Shown here: positions 47,755 to 60,784 of the stretch, one piece after another
Numbering within the stretch: the stretch's first letter is position 1
Layout of the letters: every line of letters starts with the position of its first letter
Source: Carallia brachiata
Taxonomy: Eukaryota > Streptophyta > Magnoliopsida > Malpighiales > Rhizophoraceae
Direction of reading: 5' to 3'
Assembly (NCBI GenBank): GCA_021464245.1
Contig: JADCRB010000016.1
Coordinates: 1,684,348-1,748,347, forward strand
DNA length: 64,000 bases
The notes under the pieces: generated by a model
What the model was told of the DNA's origin: nothing
What the model saw: only the letters and a program-made list of their open reading frames with translations
The model's database searches: none
Position numbers and translations under genes: made by a program

Positions 47755-48334
47755 CGTTAGAATAGTAAACTGGAAATTGGAAACAAAAATCTATAGACCA
47801 TTTCAAGTCGTGTATCAGACATCATTTTCTTTAAGGCAATATTCACGCTCTAATTTTGCACGAAAGCCTACGTGAATTCCTTTTCAGGACAAAATGAAGA
47901 CCTTGATTGCACTTGTGCAGTTGTGAAATAAAGACAGGAGAAGAAAATGTACATACAATATTTTTGGTACTGTTTGTGATTTTTCTGCAGCAAAATCCAA
48001 CCAGTATAAATCCTTAAATAATAATCTGTAAGGGTAGCTGTGTTAGGGACACACCTTTTTAGACAATTAAGCTGTTAGGCTGTAACTATTGGGCACATAA
48101 TGGCCAAGGCAGTTATTGGACAGGGACAATTGTAGGAACTTTATAATTACAAAAACTTAATTAATTAAAAAATAATCAAGAGTCAAGTGCGCCTATAAAA
48201 GAACATAAAATGTGCCTATGCCAATTAAATTAATGTTATGTGTGTTCATTTATAAGGCCTCTGGAGCCTCTTACTTTTTCTATGTGGGATTCTTTACTTT
48301 CCCTTTGCTTGTCCCTTTTGAAAATACACTAACA
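47755..48334 (-). mobile_element. 3' LTR of copia element A
   Basis: About 580 bp, ends CGTTAG...CTAACA (TG changed to CG). Clearly homologous along its length to 62843-63457, for example GATTGCACTTGTGCAGTTGTG and GTGTTAGGGACACACC are shared. On the minus strand it follows the polyprotein and a purine-rich stretch at 48335-48350. Confidence 0.88.
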
Positions 48335-50734
48335 ATCCTTCGTCATTTTTAAAAAAATTGAAAACAATAAATCCACAACAATACTGAAAGTCAAGTGCAT
48401 AAATAGTAATATCTCACAATTAACTATTACATAGTAAAATATATGTTACAACAGTCTGAATATCATTGTGGTCAAGCCTTACCCATGCATTGTAATTGAT
48501 TAGCATTACAAATATTTTAAACAAATAACTTGATAAGACAAACTCACTCAAAATGTAGTTAATGCAATCAAAAGCCCTGCATTCGCATCCTTTTTTATGA
48601 ATATTCAAAAGCCAAGCCTTTTACCTTTTTGGAATGGTCCACATTCTATATTCACATAGGTAGACTAAATGCCCTCACCATAAAGCACTTTTCAGTGTTT
48701 GTTAAGAGTACTATAACTCATCTTCCAACTTTATACTGTGGGTACCAAGCACTATATAACTTTGGGATGTATACCAACTAGTTATAGTGCTTCAATCATG
48801 CTGTTGATGTACTTTGACTCATTGAACTCAAGACTTAATGTTGTACCAACCATTAAGTTGAGTTTCTATCATTGGTGACCAAAGTATATGGGCTTGAGTC
48901 CCATCATATCTGTTGTCTTGATTACCAAGTTTATTGTCAATCCTTTTATCAAAGGATTAGCCAAATTTTGACTTGACACACACATCAAACTATAATTACT
49001 CCATTTGTGATCAATTCTCTAAAATAACTGTGTCTTAGTCTTATATGGCTGGACTTACCATTATACACTTGATATATGCTCTCGCTAGAGTAGTCGAACT
49101 ATCACAGTGTATAGAAATGGGTGCTACTAGTTTTGGCCACAAATGAATCTTATAGAGTAAGTTTCTTAACCATTATAATTCTTGACTAGTGGATGCTAAT
49201 GCCACAAATTCTGCAATCGTGGTTGAATTTGTTATGCAAGTCTGTTTTTTAGAACCCCAAGAAATTGTACCTTTTTCAAGCATAAAGACCCAACCACTAG
49301 TTGATCGATGATTATTTTTGTTAGTGATCCAACTGTCATTTGAATATTCTTCTAAAACTGAAGGTAACCTGAATAGTTAATGCCACAATCCTTGGTATTC
49401 TTTAGGTACTTTAGAATTTTGTTTACTCTATACTAATGCATATTACTTGGAATATTTGTGTACCAACTCATTTTGCCAAATGCATAGGCAATGTCTGGCC
49501 TTGTATATGTTGTTGCGTTCATTAGACATCTTATTACCTTGGCATACTCATGTTGTGATATTAGGTTCCCCAATTTTTTGTAAACTGAATGTTATGATCA
49601 TATGGGGTAGAGACTAGAATACAGTTAGTATAAATGAACTTCTTGAAAACTTTTTTAATATAATATGACTGAGTTATACACTTCTGATCACATATGATTT
49701 TAATTCTTAGGATGGCATCTGCCTCACCCATGTCTTTTATGTCAAAATTCTTAGATAGAAACTCTTTGGTAATGTTGACTTGTCCTAAGTCAGTTCTAAA
49801 GATTGACATGTCTTCCACATACAAACAAATAATGACACCATCTTCTTTATTGAACTTGCTATAAATGTACTTTTCAGATCTAGTAATTGTGAATGTATTA
49901 GCAAGTACCACCTGATCAAACTTTAGGTGCCATTGCTTAGGTGTTTGTTTTAATGCATATAAAGATTTAACAAATTTGCACACCTTTTCCTCTTAACTAG
50001 GTACAATAAACCTTTCATGTTGTTCCATATACACCTCTTTTTTTAGTTCACCATTTAAGAACACTATTTTAGCGTCCATTTGGTGAATTACTAAATTATA
50101 GATGGAGGTAACGCAATTAGTATTTTGATTATAGTAATTCTAGCCACTAGTGTATATGTATTAAAATAATCAATACTAAGTTTTTGTCTAAACCCTCTTA
50201 CAACCAGCTTGGCTTTGAACTTGTCAATTATTCCATCAACTTTTATTTTCTTTTTAAAAATCCATTTACAACCAATTGGCTTTGAGCTTGGTGGGCGGTC
50301 AACCAATTTTCAAGTCTTATTATTCATAATTGAGTCTATTTCATCGTTTATTGCTTCTTTCCAAAACCTAGCATCTTACGATTTCATCACTTCTCTGTAT
50401 GTTTTAGGGTCATCCTCAGTGTTAAAAAAATATGGAATTTTATCAATTATTGATTCTCTTGTTCCTTTAACTAACGACATAGAGAAATTAGAACCGAAGG
50501 TTTTTGCTTTCTTTACTCTCTTACTCCTTCGAAGTTCAATGTCTTCATCATTTTTTTTTTCATGTGCCATATTATCATTTTCCTTTTTAGGAACTTGTAT
50601 TTGTTTTGGAATTGCAGAATTTGAAGCAAATCTATTTTCATCAAAGATAGCATCTTTTGATTCAATTATTGTATTTATTGATATAGAGTTATTTGGCTCT
50701 ATGACCATGAATTGGTATGCCTTGTTGTGATCAG
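48335..50734 (-). pseudogene. Copia element A, 3' half: integrase end, reverse transcriptase, RNase H (decayed)
   Basis: On the minus strand 50734-50376 gives the integrase tail and linker (MVIEPNNSISIN, IIESKDAIFDENRF, then ELRRSKRVKK). 50306-50091 is the start of the reverse transcriptase (PIGCKWIFKKKIKVDG). 49983-49561 continues it with CKFVKSLYALKQTPKQWH, and the catalytic box reads YVEDM at 49810-49821, so the first of the two catalytic Asp is Glu. The stretch 49560-48900 holds broken RNase H. Frameshifts and stops separate the pieces. It joins the gag/protease/integrase half at 60868-62823 once the inserted element M is ignored. Confidence 0.85.
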
Positions 50735-51053
50735 TGTTAAAAAAAAAAAGAGTAGGAATCTAGTAGGCTTTGTATTGTGAATAATCACTGTCTTTAAAGT
50801 GATATCAGTCCCTTCCTAAATTGCTGCAAAGTTTATGACAAATCATTTCAGGATTTATAAAGCTTTGGGTTTGCAGGTAGCAATTCCTTTAAAACCCTTA
50901 TAAGAATTTCTCAAGTGTAAGAAAAAAAGAACTTTGAAGGAAGAATGAATAACTTAATGAATTCGCCTATTGTTGGGTCAAGTGAAGCATCTATTTATAA
51001 ACTTTAAATAGTCACATATAAAAAGTCATGACTTTTCCAAAAAAACACATCTC
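50735..51053 (-). mobile_element. Left LTR of copia element M, first part
   Basis: Begins TGTTAA, corresponding to TGTTAGG at 59249, and aligns with 59249-59345 and then 60405-60655. It is interrupted after 51053 by element I and resumes at 57132. The 5 bases before it, ATCAG, match ATGAG after the right LTR at 4 of 5. Confidence 0.75.
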
Positions 51054-51552
51054 TATAAGAAATTTTCTAACCGTAAGATCTCATATCAATACTAAAACCA
51101 CAAATATAAACTAAATATAAATAAATATTTGGCAGACCTCTTGTCCCCATATTGCTAATATTCATGATGAACTTGGACTGCACGCACTAACGAGTACTTC
51201 AGAGATCAGGGTCTTTCTCTTATACATAATTGGCAATAAATGAATGCTTTGATGGGGAAAACAAAATGCAACCTCTTAAACTGGAAAGGGGACTTGTTTC
51301 TTATTTATAATAAAACCCTAGCTTAGTCTACCCATCATGGGTTCAACAGTAAGCTCTACATCAATTAATTCTTTTAAGCCCAAACACAATACCCAAACAC
51401 ACCTTATAATTTATTTAATGCATATAAAAGGTAAATATAACTTATTGGATCACTTAATAATATTTAGGTCAATAATTGAGCACACATCTGATCCGGTTTT
51501 AATAAAATAGGAAATCCAATTAATGACAGTTCAATAAGAAAATATTCTTACA
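51054..51552 (-). mobile_element. 3' LTR of copia element I
   Basis: 499 bp, homologous throughout to 56628-57131, ending CTTACA. The outer dinucleotide has changed from TG to TA. Just inside, the minus strand has a polypurine tract CAAGTGAGAGAA, as expected before a 3' LTR. Confidence 0.9.
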
Positions 51553-53569
51553 TTCTCTCACTTGGACAACATTAATTAGTTTTGTCAATTTTGAAAACCA
51601 GTTAAGAAATGACTCCCAGATCAAATAATAACTTTAGTAGCATAAAATAATCATAGTGCAACAATTTACCTCCAAGCATGATCTGATCCAATGATAAATT
51701 CAACTCAAAACTATGGACAATGATACACTATTTATCTGTATAGTACATCCACAATTACTAAAGCGAACAAACTCATTGACATGATCACAATAATCTATAA
51801 GTGTAGTCACACATATAGTATAACTAAGTGATCCTTTTACACTATTCTGTAAAAGGTCCTCATTATGTCCTTTTATACAAAGACCGTCATAATAAAAATA
51901 CATTTCCATAATGAGATAGCTATAACTTAAAATACATCTCCCTGAGGAAACAACTATATTTCAAAAGATACATCTCTCCAAGGAGACAACTGCAGTTCAC
52001 AATTATGCAGAAGCAAACAACATTTTTACAAAGAAAACAATCACATCTCGAGCTAATAAATATATACATATCACAAAACACATCACAAAGTTCAAATTTC
52101 ATAATTTCAATAACAAAAGTCATGACATTTTTTATAATAGAATCATTCCCATTAACCAGTTACATCAAAAGAACTCAAAACACTTATATTTTCGATATGT
52201 TGTTTAAAAACAATAAGTGCAATAGCTTTGGTTAGAGGATCTACTATCATTACTTCAGTCCCAATACAAGAATGTTACCATTCTTAATCCAATTTCTGAC
52301 TGTAAGATATTTAATCTTAATGTGCTTGGAACCACTATAACAATTTCTTAGCCATATTGTATGTGTTCTAGCACTATAACAAACAACAAACTCGCTTACA
52401 TAGTAGAAGAAGCAGTAAGTGTCTGTTTCACATTTTTCAAAGAAACTGCTCGTCTAGTCAAAAGAAACACATAATCAATTGTGGATTTCATCTCTTCAAT
52501 ACAACTGGCAAAATATGAATTTGTTTACCCAACCATCTCAAGGTCATTGACTCTTTTGTAGACAAGCATGTAATATTTTATCTTTTAGAGACACGACATC
52601 ACCTTCTTAACAGCAACCCAATGCTTATTACCTGGATTAGAAAGGTATTTACCAACCACACTCATAGGAAAAGATAAATTAGGTCTAGTACAAACTTGAG
52701 CATACAACAAACTGCCAACAACACTTGAATGAAATATGTCCTTCATCTAGCTTCTCTGAACTTTATCTAAGGGCATTGATCTTTATTAAATCTATTACCT
52801 TTAGCCATAGGAACATCTCCAAGCTTGCATTTATCCATATTAAACCTCTCAATCACATGATTTATGTAGGCCTTTTGTCAAAGACCCAATAAGTGTTTAA
52901 ATTTGTCTCTAGAGATTTTAGTTCCCAAAACATAAGAAGCACTACCAAGGTTCTTTATGTCAAAGTGATTAGACAAAATAAACTTAGTCTCATGAAGTAG
53001 ATCGATAACACTACTAACAAGTAAAATATCATCTACATAGAGTACACGAATAATAAAGCTGCTCCCACTCTGAGATAGAAATATTGATCCACACTATTCT
53101 CAACAAAACCCAAAGAGGATATAACATTGTCAAACTTCAAATACCACTGTCTGGATGCCTGCTTGAGGCCATAAATTGATTTTCTCAACTTACACACCTA
53201 GTGTTCCTTTCCACTTTCAACAAAACTCTAAGGTTGCTGCATGCAGACCTCTTTATAAAGATCTCCATTCAGTAAAGCTGTCTTAACATCTATTTGATAT
53301 AGCTTCAAATCATGATGAGCAACTAGGACCATAATGATTCTAAAGGAATCTTTTGAAGAAACTGGTGAAAGGGTTTCCTTAAAATCAATCCCCTCTTTCT
53401 GTGTGTATCATTTCGCCACCAATCAGGCCTTGAATGCTCTATATTGCCCTTAGAATTTTCTTAGTTTTGAACACCGATTTACAACCTATGGGTGTAAAAC
53501 CATCTAGAATTTCTACAAGCTCTCACACACCATTGGAATATATGGACTGAATTTCATCATGCATAGTTT
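51553..53569 (-). pseudogene. Copia element I reverse transcriptase and RNase H (decayed)
   Basis: On the minus strand the reverse transcriptase catalytic box YVDD is intact at 53028-53039, within [20 protein letters not shown], followed by HFDIKNLGSASYVLG. RNase H-like sequence follows around 52600-52210, including SSTM and IEEMKSTIDYV. Stops and shifts break the frame repeatedly, so no enzyme is made. Confidence 0.8.
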
Positions 53570-53932
53570 TTATCCACTAGATTGTTCACAAAATACAGCC
53601 TCAACATAAGTTAATGGATCAACAGCTTGCCCAATATCATAATCTACCTTACCTAAGTATACACCAAAATAATCAAAAATAGCAGGACATCTTATTCTCT
53701 TAGAACATCTAACAAGAATAGGAGTAAGTATAACAGCCTGCACTGGCTCAAGTGGATCACTAGCAATATTCTCATGATGTTGCACATGAACTGCTCTATT
53801 AACAAGTAGATGTACCACTTTTTCATGCACAATAGGTATAAGAATAATGCTAGGTGCTTCCTCCAAAACAATTCCACTATTTTGCGAACCATCACTATCG
53901 TAAACATCATCTTGAAAGAACTTTGCTACCAA
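53570..53932 (-). pseudogene. Copia element I integrase-RT linker
   Basis: An open 120-codon piece: an acidic, low-complexity start (DDVYDSDGSQNSG), then RCSKRIRCPAIFDYFGVYL, which corresponds to the RRSxRxRxxPxR(F/Y) linker before copia reverse transcriptase. It ends DPLTYVEAVF, the usual entry to the RT domain. Confidence 0.75.
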
Positions 53933-54830
53933 TGCCTCAACAATCTTTGTCCCTTGAGTAGGATAATAGAATCTGTAACCTTTAGAGCTACTTGGATAAC
54001 CAATAAAATAACACTTGGTGGTTTTAAGATCTAACTTGGATGCTATTGAATAAAAAATTTTTCACCTCAGCAAGGCATCCTCATACTTTCAGATGGTGTA
54101 AACCAAGTTTTTAACCTTTGAAGAGCTCAAAAGGTGTTTTAGCCATTAATTTGGTGGGAACTCTATTTAAGATATACACTGCCATTTTCAAGGTGTCACC
54201 CTAAAGGAAGGTTGGTAAATTTGTTCTACTCATCATAGGCTTAACCATGTCCATCAGAGCGCAATTTCGCCTCTCAGCCATCCCATTTTGCTTCGGAGTG
54301 CTAGGCATAGTAAATTGGGAAACAATCCTACAGTCCTGCAATTACTTGGCAAAAGGTCCTATGAACTAACTTGTTTTGCCTGTTCTGCCATAGTACTCAC
54401 CGCCACAGTCAGATCGCACAACTTTAAGCTCTTTGCCATTGCTTTTCTACCTCAGGCTTAAAAATTTTAGATTTCTCAAGTGATTGTGACTTACCACTTA
54501 TGAGGTAGATATAATTATAATGGGAAAAGTCATTTATAAAGGTTATGAAATATTTATTTCCACATATAGTGTTCTTAAGAGGACCACTTATATCAGTGTG
54601 AATTTTTTTAAGACTCTCAACTATGAAGAGAATTTTTGTTGCTTTTCCTAGACATCTTTCCTCTAAGACAATCAACACAGTCACTTTCATCAGAGGTTTC
54701 AAGACATGAGATGACATTTTCTTTTACTAGTCTGTTTATTCTTTCTTTTGAAATGTGACCTAATCGTTTGTGCCAAAGAGAATAAGAATTTTCTTTAGAT
54801 TGGGGCTTTTTATTGCCAACATTAACAATA
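53933..54830 (-). pseudogene. Copia element I pre-integrase and integrase core (decayed)
   Basis: On the minus strand from about 54800: YSLWHKRLGHISKERINRLV, then DCVDCLRGK (HHCC zinc-binding motif, largely intact), then HTDISGPLKNTICGNKYFIT and FINDFSHYNYIYLI of the DDE core, in which FINDFS stands where FIDDYS is usual. A 97-codon open piece at 54424-54717 covers part. Frames are interrupted. Confidence 0.8.
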
Positions 54831-56122
54831 CGAAGTACGTCAAACTATTTAGAATCAACATTCAAACTATACAAATTGTTTGATCTAAAATTTCTCCAAT
54901 GATAACATAATCATGAAACAAGCTATAACATCCATTATTGAAACTTATTATTTTTAGGACCACCCTTTGCTTGGATCTTAAATTTCTTCTTATGAGAAGG
55001 TTTATTTGGGCATGGCTAATTGACTAAATTCACACTCCCTAAAACCTCACATTTCATTTTATCCTCTTCTTGAGAACAAATAGATATCAAAGTGTTAACA
55101 TCCCAATTTTTCTTTTGGTTATTGTAAGAAGTTTTCAATGCATCAAATTTGGGAGGTAAAGAGTTCAGGACAAGGTTAACAAGAAAGGGATTAGCAACAG
55201 GGCATTTACGCTCACCAAGTCTGGAAGTTTAATTTCACCAAGTCTGGAAGTAAGGGAAACCATCTTAAGAATAAATTCGCTAACACCACCTATCTCATCA
55301 TAATTCATATTGATGATTTCTCTATCAGCTGACTGGCTTTGACCTTACTAGAAACTATATATCTTTCCCGAGAGATGTAAATAAAGTTTTAGCATTATCA
55401 GTTTAGGGAATAGAATTTCTCAAACCCTTAGAGACAGATCTTTTATTACCATTAGAGCCAACCGATTAGCCCTATCCCACTTCTCATAATACGCTTTCTC
55501 TACAGCAGTACTTTTATTAGTCAAATCAGCTGGTTTATCAACTCAAATGGCCATATCCACGTCCATCATGGTCAAAACCATTTATACATCCTCTTTCCAT
55601 CTCTTATAATTTCCACCAGTTAGAGTTTCATTTGGAAAGGACTGATTATTTAAGGGTAAAGTACATAGAGCTGAAAAACAATGATAGCAAAAATCAGTGA
55701 ATATTATGGGCAACAACAATTATTTTATTTAAACATTAGGCATCTGAAAATATTATTACAAACTCTCTTTTCGGTGGAGAAGTTAATAAACTCTTAGATC
55801 ATCCCTACAACAAAAAGCTAAAATAACAATAAACAGAATTGAAAAATCTAACACTTGTAGGCTAAAGGATTTTCAAACCGTTCACTATTAAAATGACTCT
55901 AAGTCATTCAAATTAATACACATAATAACCTTTGCGAGTAGGAAATTATATGCACCAATTGAAACAATAAGAACACCCCAAAAACACATAAGAATATTAT
56001 TGGTTCATCAAATAGCCACTGTGGTGACAAACATTTAATTGCTCAACTCTATTTCAAATAGGGATCATACAACGAAAATGCCCATAATAAAATTCAGCAC
56101 CATATAAATTTTCTTTTATTTA

Positions 56123-56156
<34 letters not shown>

Positions 56157-56614
56157 AAAGCATGATATAGTCAACTCAAGACATCAACTCAGTGCAGCAA
56201 CTACACTTGCCTAATTGTGTGGCACATGGATATTATCCATTTGCCACATCATATTGGGAGACAAAGTCTCTTAGCTCCCATAATATATATATTTTAATAA
56301 ACTATGACATCTGCCATTGACAGCACATGCATGTGCTGTTCTTCACAAAGTCTCGGCCAAGAGGTAAATTGTTATTCTGCTTTTTTTTTTTTTTTGAATT
56401 AATACAAACTGCAATAAGGCATAATAATATGCCAACAAGAATGCCTTTGTCGTAAAAGCCAACCGTCGAGATGCAAAATATTATGTTAATATCATAATAA
56501 AAATGCTGCATACATCGCCCAACAACAACAGCATCTCAACGGCGACAAATAATAAAGCAAAAAAAAAAAATTTATAAAATCATAATTGTAATAGGGCTAT
56601 AGATTGATTTGATC
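54831..56614 (-). pseudogene. Copia element I gag/protease region (decayed)
   Basis: Around 55660-54950 the minus strand gives NYKRWKEDV, then MVLTMMDVDMAI and later LVLNSLPPKFDALKTSYNNQ, the pattern of a plant copia gag (UBN2-type). The protease part is not readable as a unit. The 5' leader 55.8-56.6 kb is AT-rich and includes an (ATT)n microsatellite near 56125-56152. Confidence 0.7.
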
Positions 56615-56626
56615 GCTCTAATACCA
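56615..56626 (-). other. Primer-binding site of copia element I
   Basis: The minus strand reads TGGTATTAGAGC one base after the 5' LTR end. The canonical plant site for initiator tRNA-Met is TGGTATCAGAGC, so 11 of 12 match. This fixes the element's orientation as minus. Confidence 0.9.
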
Positions 56627-56627
56627 C

Positions 56628-57131
56628 TGTAAGAAATTTTCTAATCGTAAGATCTCATATGAATACTAGAACCACAAATATAAACTAAATATAAATAAAA
56701 ATTAAGCATACATCTTGTTGCCATATTGCTAATATTCATGATGAAGTTGGATTGCATGCACAAACGAGTAGGTTAGAGATCAGGGCCTTTCTCTTCTACA
56801 CAGTTGGCAATAAATGAATGCTTTTATGAAAAGAATAGAATGCAACCTCTTAAATTATGTGGAATGGAGACCTGCTTCTTATTTATAATAAAACGCTAAC
56901 TGAGTCCACTATCATGGGCTCAACAATAGGCTGCATATCAATTAATTCTTTTAGGCACAAGTCAAATACCGAAACATATTTTTATAATTTATTTAACATA
57001 TATAAGAGGTAAATATAACTGATTGGATCATTTAATAATATTTAGGTCCATAATTGAGCTACACATATGATCTGATTTTAATAAAACAAAAAATCTAATT
57101 AATAACAGTTCAATGAGAAAATACTTTAACA
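56628..57131 (-). mobile_element. 5' LTR of copia element I
   Basis: 504 bp, begins TGTAAG and ends TTAACA on the plus strand, pairing with 51054-51552. The flanking 5-mers ATCTC (51049-51053) and GTCTT (57132-57136) agree at 3 of 5, both differences being transitions, so the target duplication is weak. Element I is 6078 bp in all. Confidence 0.9.
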
Positions 57132-57280
57132 GTCTTTTCCCATCAAAAGTCGTGTCTCTTCCCACCAAGAGACACATCTTTTCCTTTGAAGAGTCATGAC
57201 TCTTTAATTGTAACTTGTAACTTAGTTCTTTTTCTTTTTAAATAGACTAATGTGTTTATCTATCAATATATTTTTATACA
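57132..57280 (-). mobile_element. Left LTR of copia element M, second part
   Basis: Continues the LTR cut at 51053. It aligns with 60719-60867, including the 22-bp repeat units GTGTCTCTTCCCACCAAGAG, and ends TATACA opposite ATCAACA in the right copy. Next to it the minus strand has a purine-rich AAGTGGGTGAT, a likely polypurine tract. Confidence 0.75.
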
Positions 57281-59248
57281 ATCACCCACTTAAATAGCTA
57301 TATTATTTGTTACAAGGGTACACATATAAAAGGTGTCTTTTGAATTAAGCCTTTCATTATGTTAGTGTCTCGAGACTTTAACAAAATGGTGTGATATAGA
57401 CTTAAATCAAGACTACACCTGTGTCCTTTTCTACATAATGAGAGATTTACCATATGATATAGCACATATATGGCCTTATGCTATCATCTTGATTTTATGA
57501 ACATTTACAAAAGTTAAACCCTCAAACTTTTGTTAAAATCGACACCACTTTTTATGTTCATATAGGTGAGGTTTCATATTTTATATGAGTCCAACTTCAT
57601 TAAGAGTATCACTCATCCTCAAATTCTTTTTGCATTAAATATAACTAATTTATTTATTACATCAATTCAATGCTACTGCAACAAATCAATAATTTGTTAC
57701 CCATTAAACCTTTAATTAATTATTGAGTTAGTGAATGTTGGGGTCCCATTATTGGTTGTTATCAAAGGATTTTAGTCCCATTTCTTTTGATGTTGTCATA
57801 ATCATATCTCTCGAGAGACCTTTGGGAAAAGTATCAGCTAAATTTTTACAGGATTATACATATACAATTGTGACAAAACCTTCAGATAATAATTATCTTA
57901 TATATTTATGCCTCAAGGCAATACATCTAGATTTACCATTGTATATTTTACTTAAAACTCTAAACATTGTTACTTCACTATCACAGTGCAAAGAAATGGT
58001 TAAAACTGACTGTGGCCATAGTTTTATATCAAAATAACAAATTCCTCAACTTTTTTTCTTTGCATATAGAAGCTAATATTGCAAACTCCAATTCTATGGT
58101 GAATGAGTTATGTGTGTCTGCTTCTTATAAGCCCATGAAATAGTACCTCATGCTATGTTAAAAACTAATCTCATGTTAAGAGACCTTGAGGGCAAGCCCC
58201 CACTATGTTTTTCACTTTTGATACCTAAGATAAGATTAACTTCATTTAAATCCTTTATTTTAAAACTTGAAGTTAAAATTTTTTTTTATTTAAATCACTA
58301 ATCTATGCATTATACGTCATCAATATAAACATATTATCACACCGAAATATAAGTGTTGACAACAAACATAAAGCCATGTTTTTTTTTAACAATACTTTCT
58401 TTTTATAAACAAGAAATTGACTCAATTTCTTACCGTGTCCAATTGTCTTTTGATTTATTACAAACACGAGTTCAATGCCCAATGAATGCCCATAAATTCT
58501 CATTGCCTATAAATTTTATTATGGCTCTAATTCATTATGTCGTCACTTCTTTATCGAGGACATAAAAAATTCTTGTCCCTTTTGAACTAAATGGCCTTTA
58601 TTTTTTTTTTAACATCAAGGGAAAAAACATTTCCTTTTAAAAGGCCCACCATTTTTTTTTTAAATCGACCAAAAGTTACTTATATACACATATAACCATG
58701 TAGACCACAATATATATGTGTAAATAACTACCACACATACTATTACGTATATTCATGCAAACCATCATGTATATTATGACATAACCATTGTCATGCATAA
58801 CTGCACAATTATTTTTTTGTTGTTTTTGTCAAAATCATTGTGACCAACATTTTATAGTCATAAAAGTTGCAAGTTTCCATAAACCAAAAATTGATTTGGT
58901 TTCATGGGCATTTCTTGTTCAATTTGGAAGATTATCCATGCATGATGTGTCATATGTCTTTTTCTTTATTTATATCATGCAACATGACCAACACTGTAAC
59001 CAACACAGTATCACAACCACGATATATTTTCACATCGAATATATATGTAACATAATTTTTTCACACAGGTCCACAGAACAATATCTTCTTAGAATTTTAT
59101 GATTTCCACACAATTGAAAAATGACACACCTTAATCCATGAAGTCAGAAGCCAATCCTTTCAAATGATCCAATCACGAACTAAATAATTATGCCTTAAGC
59201 TTGTTATTGATTCTTCACTTGATTCCATCGTGAACATTACTTTAAAAT
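57281..59248 (-). pseudogene. Copia element M internal remnant with RNase H
   Basis: Minus-strand pieces from about 58160 to 57720 follow copia RNase H: ISWAYKKQTHITHS-like, then SEVTMFRVLSKIYNGKSRCI, then ALRHKYI and LLSEGFVTIVYV, then SCKNLADTFPKGLSREI, with several stops. The rest, up to the right LTR, is non-coding, apart from a gag-like start MESSEESI at 59234. Reverse transcriptase, integrase and protease are missing, so M is a large internal deletion derivative. Compared with the usual ~5 kb, only about 2 kb of interior is left. Confidence 0.7.
58601..59053. repeat. Direct duplication within element M, copy 1
   Basis: Closely matches 59955-60401 (offset about 1.35 kb), sharing for instance ATATAACCATGTAGACCACA and GTGACCAACATTTTATA. 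The duplication spans the junction of M's interior and its right LTR. Confidence 0.85.
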
Positions 59249-59954
59249 TGTTAGGAAAAGAGAGTAAGAATCGCGTAGGCTTTGTTTCGTAAATAATCTC
59301 TGTCTTCAAAGCGATTTTCGTCCCCTCTTAAATTATTGCAGGGTTTATGGATGACCTAAAGATCTTAATGAATTACACCTTTGTAATTCAAAACACCCAC
59401 TATAATTTCATCGTTTGCCTCTAACATCCTTTCACAATGCTGCCTTAGGATAAAATCCCACCAAAGAGATTTTTTTTTTTTTTCCTTTCTAGACACTAGC
59501 AATCCCAAGACCAAGAGACATAACTTTTAATTATTCTTTCCATAGGAAAATGTTTTTGAGGCCACCAATATATATATTTTACCATGCCCCATCAGGATAT
59601 AGTTTAGGATGATTTATCATTTCATGCAACAATGCAAACAATAATACCATCAAGTGCAAAAAATTAACAAAATAAAACAGCAATCTGATGACCCTTCTTT
59701 TTTTTGTCAAACTAAACTAATAGGCACCATTAGTTTGCGTGTGTAATTAACTATTATGTAATGCATTATAGACTTTATGCAATAAATCATTTACTTGTGC
59801 ACCGATTCATTATGTATGCCAAAGTCACTTATATAGACCAAAAGTCATGTACCTTAACAAAATCTTTAAGGAAAACATATGTCCTTAGACGATGATATAT
59901 TATTACACATGAAGCATGATTCTTATATTATGCAGAATTAGGTAGACATAAAAT

Positions 59955-60401
59955 ACTTTTTTTTAACATCAAAGGAAACAACATTTTCTTTCAAAAGGCC
60001 GCTATTTTTTTGATAGACAAAAAATTACATATATACACATATAACCATGTAGACCACAACATATATATGTGTAAATAACTACCATGCTCACTATTATGAA
60101 TGTCCATGCAAACCAACATGTATATTATGACATAACCATTATCCATGCATAGTTGCACAATGTTTTTTTTTTTGTCAAAATTATTGTGACCAACATTTTA
60201 TATTCATAAAAGTTGCCAATTTCCATAAACCAAAAATTCATTTGGGTTCGTGGACATTTCATGTCTCAATTTGGAAGGTTATCCATACATGATGTGTCAC
60301 ATGTCTTTTTTCTTTATTTATTTTATGCAACGTGACCAACATCGTAACCAACACAATTCCACAACCATGATATATTTTCACATTGAATACATATGTAACA
60401 T
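59955..60401. repeat. Direct duplication within element M, copy 2
   Basis: Second copy of 58601-59053. Immediately after it, LTR sequence of M starts in mid-unit, so the junction is a rearrangement breakpoint and not a normal element end. Confidence 0.85.
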
Positions 60402-60633
60402 GATGTTGTTCGTCCCTTCCCAAATTGTTGTAGGGTTTATGATAAATCATTTCAGAATTTACAAAGTCTTGGGTTTACAGGCAGAAATTTCTCCAAACTC
60501 CCTTATAAGAATTTCTCAATTGTAAGAAGAAAAGAACTTTGAAGGGAGAATGAATGACTTAATGAATTCATCTGTCACTGGGTCAAGTGGGGCATCCTAT
60601 TTATAGACTCTAAATAATCACATATGAAAAGTC

Positions 60634-60784
60634 ATGAGTCTTCCAAAAGAACGCATATTTTCTCTTAAAGTGTTACGTATCTTCCCACCAATGGTCATGT
60701 CTCTTCCTAATAAGGGGCGCGTCTCTTCCCACCAAGAGTCGTGTCTTTTCCCACCAGGAGACATGAATCTTCCTTTGAAAAGTC
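60634..60784 (+). repeat. 22-bp tandem repeat in the LTR of element M
   Basis: Seven units: two of 21 and 20 bp, then five of exactly 22 bp starting at 60675, 60697, 60719, 60741 and 60763, on the pattern RYGTCTCTTCCCACCAAGAG plus two bases. The left LTR carries related units, and element I is inserted inside that array. Confidence 0.85.

Noticed and set aside
50209..50730. 173-codon plus-strand frame, the longest in the window
   Set aside because: Exactly opposite the copia element A linker and reverse transcriptase on the minus strand.
56125..56152. (ATT)n microsatellite as a possible CRISPR-like or satellite array
   Set aside because: Simple trinucleotide repeat without spacers. CRISPR arrays are not expected in plant nuclear DNA.
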